From NCBI GenBank assembly GCA_963730685.1, contig CAVSSP010000004.1:310001-374000 (forward strand): a stretch of 64,000 nucleotides of DNA. The letters are read 5' to 3'. The position numbers and the translations under genes were made by a program. The DNA is from Bog-756 sp963730685. GTDB lineage: Bacteria > Actinomycetota > Acidimicrobiia > Acidimicrobiales > RAAP-2. Positions 38,086 to 46,176 of the stretch are shown piece after piece. Position 1 is the first letter of the stretch, and each line of letters starts with the position of its first letter. The notes beneath the pieces are model-generated. The model did no database searches and was not told where the DNA came from. It saw nothing but the letters and a program-made list of their open reading frames with translations.

Positions 38086-39648
38086 GTGGCTCACGCGCGT
38101 GCAGCCGGTACCGGTTCGGGGAGGACTCTTGCCGGGCTCGCCGGATTTCTGATCGGAGCGGTGCTGGTCGCCGGGTGCGCCGGACCGGCGTCGACGGCTG
38201 AGCGCACCACGACGACCCCCGACCCGGCCGTCCACCTGAGCCCCACCACGACCAGCACCACCGAGCCGCCCTTGCCGGTGACCCCGGTGACGTGGTCGCC
38301 CTGCGGGCAGTTGCAGTGCGGATCGGTCACCGCCCCGCTCGACTACGCCAACCCCGACGGAACGACCATCCAGATCGCGGTGGCCCGACACCCCGCCGAG
38401 GATCCATCTGAGCGCATCGGGTCCCTGGTCATCAACCCCGGTGGACCGGGTGGCTCCGGAATCGACGATCTGGCCAACGAGCTGTCGGTGCTCACCCCCG
38501 AGCTACTCGACCGGTTCGACATCGTGTCCTTCGATCCGAGGGGCGTCGAGCGGAGCAGCCCGGTGCAGTGCACCAGCGGCTCGGGAGCCACCGGTGAATC
38601 GGCATCGACCTCCCAGTTGATCGATCCGGTCCCGACCACCAAGGCGGCCCAGCTGCACCTGCTCGAGAACGACCAGAGCTTCGCCGAGCAGTGCGAGGCG
38701 GACAGTGCGTCGATCCTGCCGTTTGTGGGAACCGTAGACGCCGCGCGGGACCTCGATCGGATCAGGCAGGCGATCGGGGACGCACAGCTCACCTTCGTCG
38801 GCCATTCGTATGGCACCCTGCTCGGTGCGACCTACGCCACGCTCTTCCCGACCCATGTCCGGGCCATGGTGCTGGACGGAGCCATCGACCCGGCGCTGAG
38901 CACCACCCAGTACGCCATCGATCAGGCCGACAGCCTGGAGTCGGAGCTCGACAACTTCTTCTCGTGGTGCGCGGCAACGTCCAGTTGCGCGTGGCACGTC
39001 GTCGGTGATCCCACGGCCGCTCTCCTCGCACTCATCCAGCGCACCCGGACAACCCCGTTGACCGTGTCGGGATCGGAGACGGCCGGTCCGGGGGAGATCT
39101 ACGACGCCCTGCTCGCCGGCCTGGAGTCCCAGACGTCCTGGCCGACGCTGGCCGGCGCGCTGGCCGGTGCCGAAGCCGGCAGCGGCGCCACCGTCACCTC
39201 CATGACCGGTCGCTACGAGTACGGGGGCTCCACCAACGGCGCCGATGCCGAAGAGGCCATCGACTGCCTCGATCACCCCGTCGACCGTGATCCCTCGGGC
39301 TACCCGGCCCTGGCCGCCCTCTCCGCGCGATCGGCGCCGGTATTCGGTCCCCTCCTCATCTGGGGTCTGCTGGGGTGTGCCACCTGGCCCGCACTCCCGA
39401 CCAGGGCACCGGCCCCTGCGTCCGACCCCGGTGCCCCTCCGATCCTGGTGGTGGGCACCACCGGCGACCCGGTGACCCCGTATGCCTGGGCCGTCTCCTT
39501 GGCCAGGGAGCTGACCGGAGGCGCGCTCCTCACCTGGAGGGGCGACAGCCACGTGGCGTACTTCTACAGCCCGTGCGTTCGGGCCGCCGTCCAGTCCTAC
39601 CTGGTGGCGTTGACGCCGCCGGGCCCCGGTGCCACCTGTGCGGACTGA
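38086..39648 (+). CDS. Lipoprotein alpha/beta-hydrolase, tripeptidyl-aminopeptidase-like
   Basis: 520 residues from GTG 38086. Lipoprotein signal GFLIGAVLVAGCAG (lipid Cys near 31), then a Thr/Pro-rich linker. Hydrolase core: VTAPLDYANPDG, SLVINPGGPGGSG (oxyanion loop), FDIVSFDPRGVERSSPVQC, and the nucleophile elbow FVGHSYGTLLGA near 239-250. The C-terminal TAP-like domain holds ILVVGTTGDPVTPYAWA (Asp) and WRGDSHVAYFYSPCV (His). The order matches secreted tripeptidyl aminopeptidases and CaeA/SlpD-type proteases of actinobacteria. It is anchored outside the membrane and probably trims peptides. Confidence 0.9.
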   Translation: MAHARAAGTGSGRTLAGLAGFLIGAVLVAGCAGPASTAERTTTTPDPAVHLSPTTTSTTEPPLPVTPVTWSPCGQLQCGSVTAPLDYANPDGTTIQIAVARHPAEDPSERIGSLVINPGGPGGSGIDDLANELSVLTPELLDRFDIVSFDPRGVERSSPVQCTSGSGATGESASTSQLIDPVPTTKAAQLHLLENDQSFAEQCEADSASILPFVGTVDAARDLDRIRQAIGDAQLTFVGHSYGTLLGATYATLFPTHVRAMVLDGAIDPALSTTQYAIDQADSLESELDNFFSWCAATSSCAWHVVGDPTAALLALIQRTRTTPLTVSGSETAGPGEIYDALLAGLESQTSWPTLAGALAGAEAGSGATVTSMTGRYEYGGSTNGADAEEAIDCLDHPVDRDPSGYPALAALSARSAPVFGPLLIWGLLGCATWPALPTRAPAPASDPGAPPILVVGTTGDPVTPYAWAVSLARELTGGALLTWRGDSHVAYFYSPCVRAAVQSYLVALTPPGPGATCAD

Positions 39649-39681
39649 CGGGCGGGTCGGACCGACCCTGGGCGATGCCCC

Positions 39682-40125
39682 TCAGGCCGGCACCGGCTGA
39701 TATCGGGCGACGGAGAAGGCCAGGAGCAGCGGGACGTTGACAGCGAACATGATCAGCATGACCGTGAACAGGACCAGCTGGCGACCGGGCGTGTGGTCGT
39801 AGACGAAGACGAATTCGAGGATGCCGGCGAACACGGCGTAGGCCAACAATGCCCAACCGAACACCCGGTAGAACGTGCTCCAGGCAAATTCTTTGATCCG
39901 CGACACCAGGACGACGTTGACGACCAGGACCAGTCCGGCGGCGATGGCCAGGGCGGTGGGCGCCACCAACGATGCGGTCCGGTCGATCTGGGCGGCCATG
40001 GTGATCCCTCCCGCCACCACCAGGGCGAGGGTCAGGGTCGCCAGCTTGGCGACAGGAGGGAGGCTCGCCTGCCTGAGGTCGACCTCGTCCGCCGGAGGAT
40101 GGAGGGCTCCCGCCACCTCGCTCAT
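39682..40125 (-). CDS. Four-helix membrane protein of unknown function
   Basis: 147 residues from ATG 40125. Helices at about 26-46 (LATLTLALVVAGGITMA), 52-74 (LVAPTALAIAAGLVLVVNVVLVS), 84-107 (FYRVFGWALLAYAVFAGILEFVFVY) and 112-138 (LVLFTVMLIMFAVNVPLLLAF). No family recognised. The first codon overlaps the stop of the next upstream membrane gene (ATGA), so the two are translated together and probably form a complex. The final -VARYQPVPA tail is cytoplasmic or periplasmic. Confidence 0.65.
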   Translation of the reverse strand: MSEVAGALHPPADEVDLRQASLPPVAKLATLTLALVVAGGITMAAQIDRTASLVAPTALAIAAGLVLVVNVVLVSRIKEFAWSTFYRVFGWALLAYAVFAGILEFVFVYDHTPGRQLVLFTVMLIMFAVNVPLLLAFSVARYQPVPA

Positions 40126-40739
40126 CGACTGGCCAGGAACGTCATGATGAGGATGGTGGCGATCTGCATGACGCCGGTGATGCCGGCGGTGTAGATGAAC
40201 ACCTTCATCAGCCTGCCGATCCGCTCCCCGTTGGGTTGCGGCTTCTTCAGCTCGAAGAGCACCGCCAGGTTGGCCGGTTCCAAGAGACCGAGCGCGATGA
40301 CCGCCATCACCCCGACGATGATGTACGAGGCGACGAGCCAGCCGTGATGCGGGTAGTTGGCATCGAGATTCCCCACATGGCGGGCCAGTTGGAATCCCGC
40401 CCCCAAGGTCATCGCCACGAGCGTCGGCATGATGAGCACCATCTTGGGCATGAAGCGGACGGTGAACTCCACGCGGGCCGGAATCGAGAGCCGACCGAGG
40501 ATCGGTCCGATGATGAGGCCGAGGAACAGGTCGATACTCGTCCAAAGCCCACCGCCTCCGACGTGGAAGAACGTGAGGGCCCACAGATTGTTGGTGGAGA
40601 TGGCGATGATGAGGCCGACGAGCAGGGCGGCAGCGATCGGGATCCCCCGAACCGGTACGATCGAGAACTCGAGCGGCGGCGGCGGTCCGGACTCGTGGCC
40701 CGGTGGTGCCGAACCGACTTCGACCGCAGTGTCAGTCAT
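40122..40739 (-). CDS. Five-helix membrane protein, CopD/DUF2269-like topology
   Basis: 205 residues from ATG 40739. A short soluble start, then helices including GIPIAAALLVGLIIAIS, WTSIDLFLGLIIGPIL, MVLIMPTLVAMTLGAGF, WLVASYIIVGVMAVIALGLL and VFIYTAGITGVMQIATILIMTFL. The FFHVGGGGLWTSIDLFLG turn, with a His at the end of helix 1, recalls the CopD/DUF2269/cytochrome-like membrane proteins in which that His can bind heme or metal; this is a weak guess. Coupled by a 4-base overlap to the downstream membrane gene. Confidence 0.6.
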   Translation of the reverse strand: MTDTAVEVGSAPPGHESGPPPPLEFSIVPVRGIPIAAALLVGLIIAISTNNLWALTFFHVGGGGLWTSIDLFLGLIIGPILGRLSIPARVEFTVRFMPKMVLIMPTLVAMTLGAGFQLARHVGNLDANYPHHGWLVASYIIVGVMAVIALGLLEPANLAVLFELKKPQPNGERIGRLMKVFIYTAGITGVMQIATILIMTFLASR

Positions 40740-40875
40740 CAGCCAACTCCAGTCCTCCCGTCCGGCAGCGACGGCCCTCGCCGGTGACGATCCACTCGTC
40801 GCCGTGATCGTAGGCCGGGGCCGTGTTGATTTCAACGAGCTTGGCGACCACGGACCCCTTCGTGGGGACGGGCCC

Positions 40876-41478
40876 TCACCACCCACCGCGATGCACGCTG
40901 TCCGCCAGTGTCCGACGGGGCCTTGCGGCCGACGAACTCGGCGGATCGGGAAGGGACGCCTCGCCGAGCAGCACGGCGCCCAGCCAACGCAGCCGTGCCG
41001 GCACCCCGAACGCGTCGCGCACCCGGGATTCGCCCCGGAAGTTCCCGAGGAACGCTGCACCGAGCCCCTGGTCCACGGCCCCGAGTAAGAGGGACATGGT
41101 GGCGAACGCCACATCGACGAACCAGAAGGGGACCGCCCATTCGACGTCCCCGCCGTCCGGCCGGCGGGCCTTGTCCTCCTCGTGGTAGCGCTCCACGTAG
41201 GCGTCCGGGTCGGCGAAGGGCAGGACGATCACCGGGGCGCGGGACAGTCCGGCGTACCGGGGCGACCGCTCCCGCCAGGCCGCGTCGGTGGCGGCCTCCC
41301 AGTACGGGGAGGTCTGCGCCACCCCCTCGAGCACCACGAACTCCCGCCCTTGGGTGTTGCCGGCCGAGGGCGCCCTCAACGCACCCTCCATCAGCCTGTC
41401 GACCACGCCGGGTCCGGGCGGTCGACCGGAGAAATTGCGGCTCATCCGGCGCCGTCGCATCGCCTCGTTCAGTTCCAC
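40876..41478 (-). CDS. Nitroreductase family protein
   Basis: 200 residues; FMN-dependent oxidoreductase fold. MRRRRMSRNFSGRPP at the start is the FMN-phosphate-binding RRS-like motif, APSAGNTQGREFVVLEG near 37-53 follows, then the long AVPFWFVDVAFATMSLLLGAVDQGLGAAFLGNF (dimer helix and FMN loop) and a C-terminal LGEASLPDPP. The substrate is unknown: in F420-using actinobacteria this fold also includes mycothiol or F420-related reductases. ATG 41478 lies 94 bases from the divergent phospholipase C-like gene. Confidence 0.88.
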   Translation of the reverse strand: MELNEAMRRRRMSRNFSGRPPGPGVVDRLMEGALRAPSAGNTQGREFVVLEGVAQTSPYWEAATDAAWRERSPRYAGLSRAPVIVLPFADPDAYVERYHEEDKARRPDGGDVEWAVPFWFVDVAFATMSLLLGAVDQGLGAAFLGNFRGESRVRDAFGVPARLRWLGAVLLGEASLPDPPSSSAARPRRTLADSVHRGGW

Positions 41479-41571
41479 TGCACCTCCATGGGCCGAACGC
41501 TACCGGCGCCGGATCCCCGGGCCCACAATGCAGGCGAGCGCCGCACCCCGAGGTTGGTTAGTGTCGCTGGC

Positions 41572-42960
41572 ATGAGTGAGCACCCTCCGATCTCCCGTCG
41601 GGCACTGCTCGGGGGCGCACTAGCGGGAGCGGCGGCGATCGGCCTGGCCCCGGGCAGCGCGTCCGCCGCCGGGCGCCCGAAGGCGATCGCGCTGAAGAAG
41701 GCCGGACCGGGCACCCTCCCCAACCCGAGCGCGCCGGCCGGAACCGACCAGATCCCCGAGATCAAGAACATCGTCGCCGTCATGATGGAGAACCACTCCT
41801 ACGACAACATGCTCGGCATGATGCAGGGACGCGGCGACGGGTTCGTCCTCGGCGCCGGTGGCCATCCCACCGCGTCCAATCCGTGGCCCAAGAAGTCGAC
41901 CACGCCGCCCCCGTTCAAGAACGCGGTGGTCAACGCATTTCCGATGCCCAACCCCTGCCAGGAGCAGAGCTACCCGTACAACACCTGGAACGCCTACTGG
42001 ACATCCTTTGCCGGAGGGCGGAACGACGGGTTCGTGAAGAGCCAGAGCGGTCCGGTGTCGATGGGCTACTTCGAGCCGTCGGTGGTGCCCTTCGTCAACT
42101 CGCTGGCCCAGACGTTCCCGGTGTGCGACCGCTGGTTCTGCTCGGTCGGGGCCCAAACGTATCCGAACCGGCGTTTCTACATGGCCGGCACCGCGCTCGG
42201 CCTGATCAATGACACCCTGAACACCGACGAGCCGCCCAACGGATCGATCTTCGAATCGCTCAATGCCCACGGAATCTCGTGGAAGAACTACTACTCCAGC
42301 GATCCCTCGGCACTGATCTGGACCTACCTGGCCGGGAAGCCCGGCATCCTGGGGAACCTGGTCAACATCAGCAACTTCTTCAGTGACGCCACGGCCGGCA
42401 CGCTGCCCGCGTTCAGCCTGGTCGACCCCAACTTCAACAGCCAGTCCGAGGAGAACCCCCAGGACGTGCAGTACGGGGACCAGTTCCTCGCCCAGGTGGT
42501 CAACGCCGTGATGGCGTCCCCGCAATGGCCCAACACGGTGCTCGTGTGGTGCTACGACGAGTCCGGCGGCTACTACGACCACGTGGCACCGCCGAAGGCG
42601 GTGAAACCGGACACGGTCAGGCCGGTGCTGGCCTCCGGCGACCACCCGGGTTCCTACAACCGATACGGGTTCCGGGTCCCGGCCGGCGTGGTGTCCCCCT
42701 TTGCCCGCCCCGACTATGTGTCGAGCGTCGTCCACGACCACACTTCGGTGCTGAAGCTCGTCGAATCGAAGTGGAACCTCCCCGCCCTCACGTACCGCGA
42801 CCTGGCCGCCGACAATCTGCTGGACAGCATCGACCTCGTCAGTCCGCCGCACTTCCTGACGCCGCCGACCCTGGCGCCGGCACCGGACCCGTCGATCCTG
42901 GCCCAGTGCCAGACCAGCGGGCCGGGAACCATCCCTCCGCCCGGGTACGTCACGAGCTGA
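41572..42960 (+). CDS. Tat-exported phosphoesterase, phospholipase C / AcpA family
   Basis: 462 residues from ATG 41572. Twin-arginine signal SRRALLGGALAGAAAIGLA at about 7-27. The phosphoesterase core starts VAVMMENHSYDNMLG near 72-86 with the metal-binding Glu-Asn-His-Ser motif; then WFCSVGAQTYPNRRFYMAGTA, GISWKNYY, SLVDPNFNS and VLVWCYDESGGYYDHVAPP near 324-340. These are the hallmarks of bacterial phosphoesterases (PF04185) that include phospholipase C and acid phosphatase AcpA. It probably acts on phospholipids or phosphomonoesters outside the cell. Intact. Confidence 0.9.
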   Translation: MSEHPPISRRALLGGALAGAAAIGLAPGSASAAGRPKAIALKKAGPGTLPNPSAPAGTDQIPEIKNIVAVMMENHSYDNMLGMMQGRGDGFVLGAGGHPTASNPWPKKSTTPPPFKNAVVNAFPMPNPCQEQSYPYNTWNAYWTSFAGGRNDGFVKSQSGPVSMGYFEPSVVPFVNSLAQTFPVCDRWFCSVGAQTYPNRRFYMAGTALGLINDTLNTDEPPNGSIFESLNAHGISWKNYYSSDPSALIWTYLAGKPGILGNLVNISNFFSDATAGTLPAFSLVDPNFNSQSEENPQDVQYGDQFLAQVVNAVMASPQWPNTVLVWCYDESGGYYDHVAPPKAVKPDTVRPVLASGDHPGSYNRYGFRVPAGVVSPFARPDYVSSVVHDHTSVLKLVESKWNLPALTYRDLAADNLLDSIDLVSPPHFLTPPTLAPAPDPSILAQCQTSGPGTIPPPGYVTS

Positions 42961-43004
42961 CCCCGGGCCGGCCGGCTCCCCTCCGGGAATGCTGACCCCG
43001 CTGG

Positions 43005-43050
43005 TAGTGTTTATACCGGTACGAGCGAGTCGGGGGGCGAGACCCCCGAT
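43005..43050 (+). promoter_or_regulatory. AT-rich promoter-like stretch and 5' leader hairpin
   Basis: TAGTGTTTATACCGGTACGAG (43005-43025) contains a TATACC -10-like hexamer and the palindrome TACCGGTA (43014-43021). Right after it, CGGGGGGCGAGACCCCCG (about 43031-43048) folds into a strong hairpin in the leader of the rhodanese-ThiF gene. Confidence 0.4.
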
Positions 43051-43076
43051 GCCTGCCGGGAAGGATTGTGATCGTC

Positions 43077-44252
43077 GTGCCCACCTTCAGGGAGATGTTG
43101 GCCGCAGCCAAAGCGGCCGTGCGTGAGATCGAGCCGGTCGAGGCCGAACGGGAGATAGCCGCGGGGAAGACGGTGGTTCTCGACGTGAGGGAACCCGACG
43201 AGTACGAGCAGGGGGCGCTGCCCGATGCCGTCCACATCCCACGTGGGACGCTGGAAACCTCGGTCGAAGGCCGGATCCCGGACAAGTCCAGCCATGTGGT
43301 CGTCTACTGCGCCGGCGGTACCCGGTCGGCGTTCGCCGCCCAGACCATGCAGGAGCTCGGTTACACCGACGTCGCGTCCGTCATCGGCGGGTTCAACCGC
43401 TGGAAGGACGAGGGCCGGACATGGGCCGCTCCGCAGTCACTCACCCCCGAGCAGCGGAACCGCTACCAGCGTCACCTGCTCCTCCCCGAGGTGGGGGAGA
43501 CGGGGCAGCTGAAGCTGCTCGACTCCAAGGTGCTGCTGTTGGGCGCCGGCGGTCTGGGGTCACCGGCTGCGCTGTACCTGGCCGCCGCCGGGGTGGGCAC
43601 CATCGGTATCATCGACATGGACGTGGTCGATGCATCGAACCTCCAGCGTCAGATCCTCCACAACGTGGACCGCATCGGTGAGCGCAAGGTCGACTCGGCG
43701 AAGAAGACCCTCACGCTCATCAACCCGGATGTCAACGTCGTGACCTACGACGTCCGACTCGGTGCCGACAACATTCTGGACATCATCGACGGTTACGACG
43801 TGATCGTCGACGGGACCGACAACTTCCCGACCCGGTACCTGGTGAACGACGCCTCGCTGCTCAAGCGGATCCCGGTGGTGCACGGGTCCATTTTCCGGTT
43901 CGAAGGGCAGGCCACGGTGTTCAATCCCTACGAGGGGCCGTGCTACCGATGCATGATCCCTGAGCCGCCGCCGGCCGAGTTGGCGCCCAGCTGTGCCGAG
44001 GCCGGCGTGCTGGGTGTGCTGCCCGGCATCATCGGGTCGATCCAGGCGGTGGAGGCGATCAAGATCCTGCTGGGCATCGGCGAGACGTTGCAGGGTCGGC
44101 TGTTGGCCTACGACGCACTCGAGCAGAGCTTCCGGGCCTTCAAGGTCCATCGTGATCCCCACTGCCCGGCGTGTGGGCCCGATGCGGCCGAGATCGTCAT
44201 CGCCGAGTACGACGACCTCTGCATGCCCCATCCGGTGGCCGCCCCCGCCTGA
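43077..44252 (+). CDS. Rhodanese-ThiF/MoeB fusion (sulfur-carrier adenylyltransferase), rhodanese first
   Basis: 391 residues. N-terminal rhodanese domain (about 15-110) with VLDVREPDEYEQGALPDAVHIPRG and the active-site loop VYCAGGTRSAFA (Cys near 78), followed by the E1-like domain: nucleotide motif GAGGLGSPAALYLAAAGVG near 156-174, DMDVVDASNLQRQILH, VDGTDNFPTRYLVND near 245, zinc ligands CYRC and HCPAC, and the candidate catalytic Cys in APSCAEAGVLG near 303. It would adenylate and thiocarboxylate a small sulfur carrier for cysteine, thiamine or molybdopterin synthesis. In MoeZ the rhodanese is C-terminal; here it is N-terminal. GTG 43077 (AAGGA 11 bases upstream) is preferred over GTG 43068. 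Confidence 0.92.
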   Translation: MPTFREMLAAAKAAVREIEPVEAEREIAAGKTVVLDVREPDEYEQGALPDAVHIPRGTLETSVEGRIPDKSSHVVVYCAGGTRSAFAAQTMQELGYTDVASVIGGFNRWKDEGRTWAAPQSLTPEQRNRYQRHLLLPEVGETGQLKLLDSKVLLLGAGGLGSPAALYLAAAGVGTIGIIDMDVVDASNLQRQILHNVDRIGERKVDSAKKTLTLINPDVNVVTYDVRLGADNILDIIDGYDVIVDGTDNFPTRYLVNDASLLKRIPVVHGSIFRFEGQATVFNPYEGPCYRCMIPEPPPAELAPSCAEAGVLGVLPGIIGSIQAVEAIKILLGIGETLQGRLLAYDALEQSFRAFKVHRDPHCPACGPDAAEIVIAEYDDLCMPHPVAAPA

Positions 44253-44321
44253 ACCGGGGCCGGCGGCCCGGTCGGCCTACTGCTTTTTCCCGCCGTTGCC
44301 GGAGACCGTAACCTGTGGCGC

Positions 44322-45929
44322 ATGGCATCTGACCGCGCAGCCCCGAAGTCCGAGGACAAACGTCTGACCGATTCGGGAATTGAGATCCGGCCCGTCTACG
44401 GCCCCACCGACCTGGCCGGCTGGGACCCCGAGCACCAACTCGGGGAACCGGGCGAGTACCCGTACACGCGTGGCGTACGGGCCGACATGTACCGCGGGCG
44501 GCTGTGGACCATGCGCCAATATGCGGGCTTCGGTACCGCCGAGTCGACCAACGAGCGATTCAAGTTCCTCCTCGGGGCGGGCCAGACCGGCCTGTCGTGC
44601 GCCTTCGACCTGCCGACCCAGATGGGGTACGACTCCGACCACCCACGCTCCGAGGGTGAGGTGGGCAAGGTCGGGGTCGCCATCGACTCCATGGCCGACA
44701 TGCGCCTCCTGTTGGCAGGCCTCCCTCTCGACCAGGTCACGACGTCGATGACGATCAACGCCACCGCCGCCATCCTCCTGCTCTTCTACCAACTCGTGGC
44801 CGAGGAGAACGGCGTCGATCCCAAGCTCCTCGGGGGCACCATACAGAACGACATCCTGAAGGAGTACGTGGCGCGCGGCACCTACATCTACCCCCCGCGG
44901 CCGTCGATGCGACTGGTGACCGACACATTCTCGTATTGCGCGGAGCATCTGCCGGCCTGGAACACGATCTCGATCTCCGGCTACCACATCCGCGAAGCCG
45001 GTTCGACGGCCGTGCAGGAGATCGCCTTCACCATCGCCAACGGGATCGCCTACGTCGAGGCCGCCCTCGCTGCCGGTCTCGACGTCGACGCGTTCGCCCC
45101 ACGGCTCAGTTTCTTCTGGAACGCCCACAACAATCTGTTCGAGGAGGTGGCCAAGTATCGAGCCGCCCGTCGAATGTGGGCCCGCATCATGACCGAGCGA
45201 TTCGCGGCCAAGGACAAGCGGTCGACCCTCCTCCGGTTCCATACTCAGACCGGGGGGTCGACGCTGACGGCGCAGCAACCGGAGAACAACATCGTGCGGG
45301 TGACACTGCAAGCACTCGCCGCCGCCCTCGGGGGGACCCAGAGCCTCCACACCAACGGGTTCGACGAGGCGCTCGGGCTTCCGACCCAGCGAGCGGCCAA
45401 GATCGCTCTCCGCACCCAGCAGATCGTCGGCTACGAATCCGGGATCGCCGACACGGTGGACCCGCTCGCCGGTTCGTGGTTCATCGAGTCGCTCACCGAT
45501 GAGGTCGAAAAGGATGCCTGGCTCTACCTCGAGCGCATCGACGGCATGGGTGGGGCCGTGGACGCCATCGAGGCGCAGTACATGCAACAAGAGATCGAAC
45601 AGGCTGCCTATGCCTATGCGAAGGACATCGACTCCGGGCAGAAGGTCATCGTCGGGGTCAACAAGTTCGTGGACGACGAGCTCGACCCGACCGACGTGTT
45701 CCCCATCGACCCCGAGCTGCAGCGTTCGCAGGTGGCCCGGGTCAAGCGGGTCCGCAGCGAGCGTGACCAGTCAGCGGTGGACGCGGCACTGTCCGACGTG
45801 GAAGCGGCGGCACGCGGGACCCAGAACCTGCTCGTCCCGATGAAGGTGGCCCTGGCCCGGATGGCGACCCTCGGAGAGGTGTCCGACGTGCTCCGGGGCG
45901 TGTTCGGCGAGTTCCATCCCAACGGCTGA
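44322..45929 (+). CDS. Methylmalonyl-CoA mutase, large chain (two-subunit type)
   Basis: Isomerises methylmalonyl-CoA and succinyl-CoA; 535 residues holding only the substrate-binding barrel, with no B12 domain, so a separate small chain is needed. Key blocks: MRQYAGFGTAE, DLPTQMGYDSDHP, GTIQNDILKEYVARGTYIYPP and WNTISISGYHIREAG. By spacing from the GYH histidine (His222), Tyr67 and Arg185 fall exactly where Tyr89 and Arg207 lie in the Propionibacterium mutase, the pair that marks methylmalonyl rather than isobutyryl (Phe/Gln) specificity. The Gln in PTQMG, in place of His122, matches the archaeal-type two-subunit form. No small chain in the window. Cofactor comes from the adenosyltransferase at 24 kb. 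Confidence 0.9.
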   Translation: MASDRAAPKSEDKRLTDSGIEIRPVYGPTDLAGWDPEHQLGEPGEYPYTRGVRADMYRGRLWTMRQYAGFGTAESTNERFKFLLGAGQTGLSCAFDLPTQMGYDSDHPRSEGEVGKVGVAIDSMADMRLLLAGLPLDQVTTSMTINATAAILLLFYQLVAEENGVDPKLLGGTIQNDILKEYVARGTYIYPPRPSMRLVTDTFSYCAEHLPAWNTISISGYHIREAGSTAVQEIAFTIANGIAYVEAALAAGLDVDAFAPRLSFFWNAHNNLFEEVAKYRAARRMWARIMTERFAAKDKRSTLLRFHTQTGGSTLTAQQPENNIVRVTLQALAAALGGTQSLHTNGFDEALGLPTQRAAKIALRTQQIVGYESGIADTVDPLAGSWFIESLTDEVEKDAWLYLERIDGMGGAVDAIEAQYMQQEIEQAAYAYAKDIDSGQKVIVGVNKFVDDELDPTDVFPIDPELQRSQVARVKRVRSERDQSAVDAALSDVEAAARGTQNLLVPMKVALARMATLGEVSDVLRGVFGEFHPNG

Positions 45930-45993
45930 GCGGCCCCGCCCGGTCGGCCGGCCACCATCGCCGACCCTGCGTCAACGGTCACCTTTCCGCCTT

Positions 45994-46061
45994 GACAGTG
46001 ACCCGCCTTAACAGTGACCCGCCTTAACAGTGACCCGCCTTAACAGTGATCCGCCTTAACA
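45994..46061. repeat. 16-bp tandem repeat, four copies plus part
   Basis: ACAGTGACCCGCCTTA occurs at 45994-46009, 46010-46025 and 46026-46041, then with one change (GTGATCC) at 46042-46057 and a partial ACAG. It lies between the convergent mutase and M20 genes. It contains TTAACAG and TTGACAG segments. Confidence 0.92.
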
Positions 46062-46100
46062 GACTGTCCGGATGCTATTTGGAGAAACAATCGGCCGAGG

Positions 46101-46131
46101 GACAGAGGCTGAGGACAGAGGCTGAGGACAG
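46101..46131. repeat. 13-bp tandem repeat, two copies plus part
   Basis: GACAGAGGCTGAG occurs at 46101-46113 and 46114-46126, followed by GACAG. It lies 46 bases before the convergent M20 gene end, in the same intergenic gap as the 16-bp array. Confidence 0.85.
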
Positions 46132-46176
46132 ACAGGCCAAGCACGGGCCGCGCGGGAACCGAGGGTCGACCCCCAG

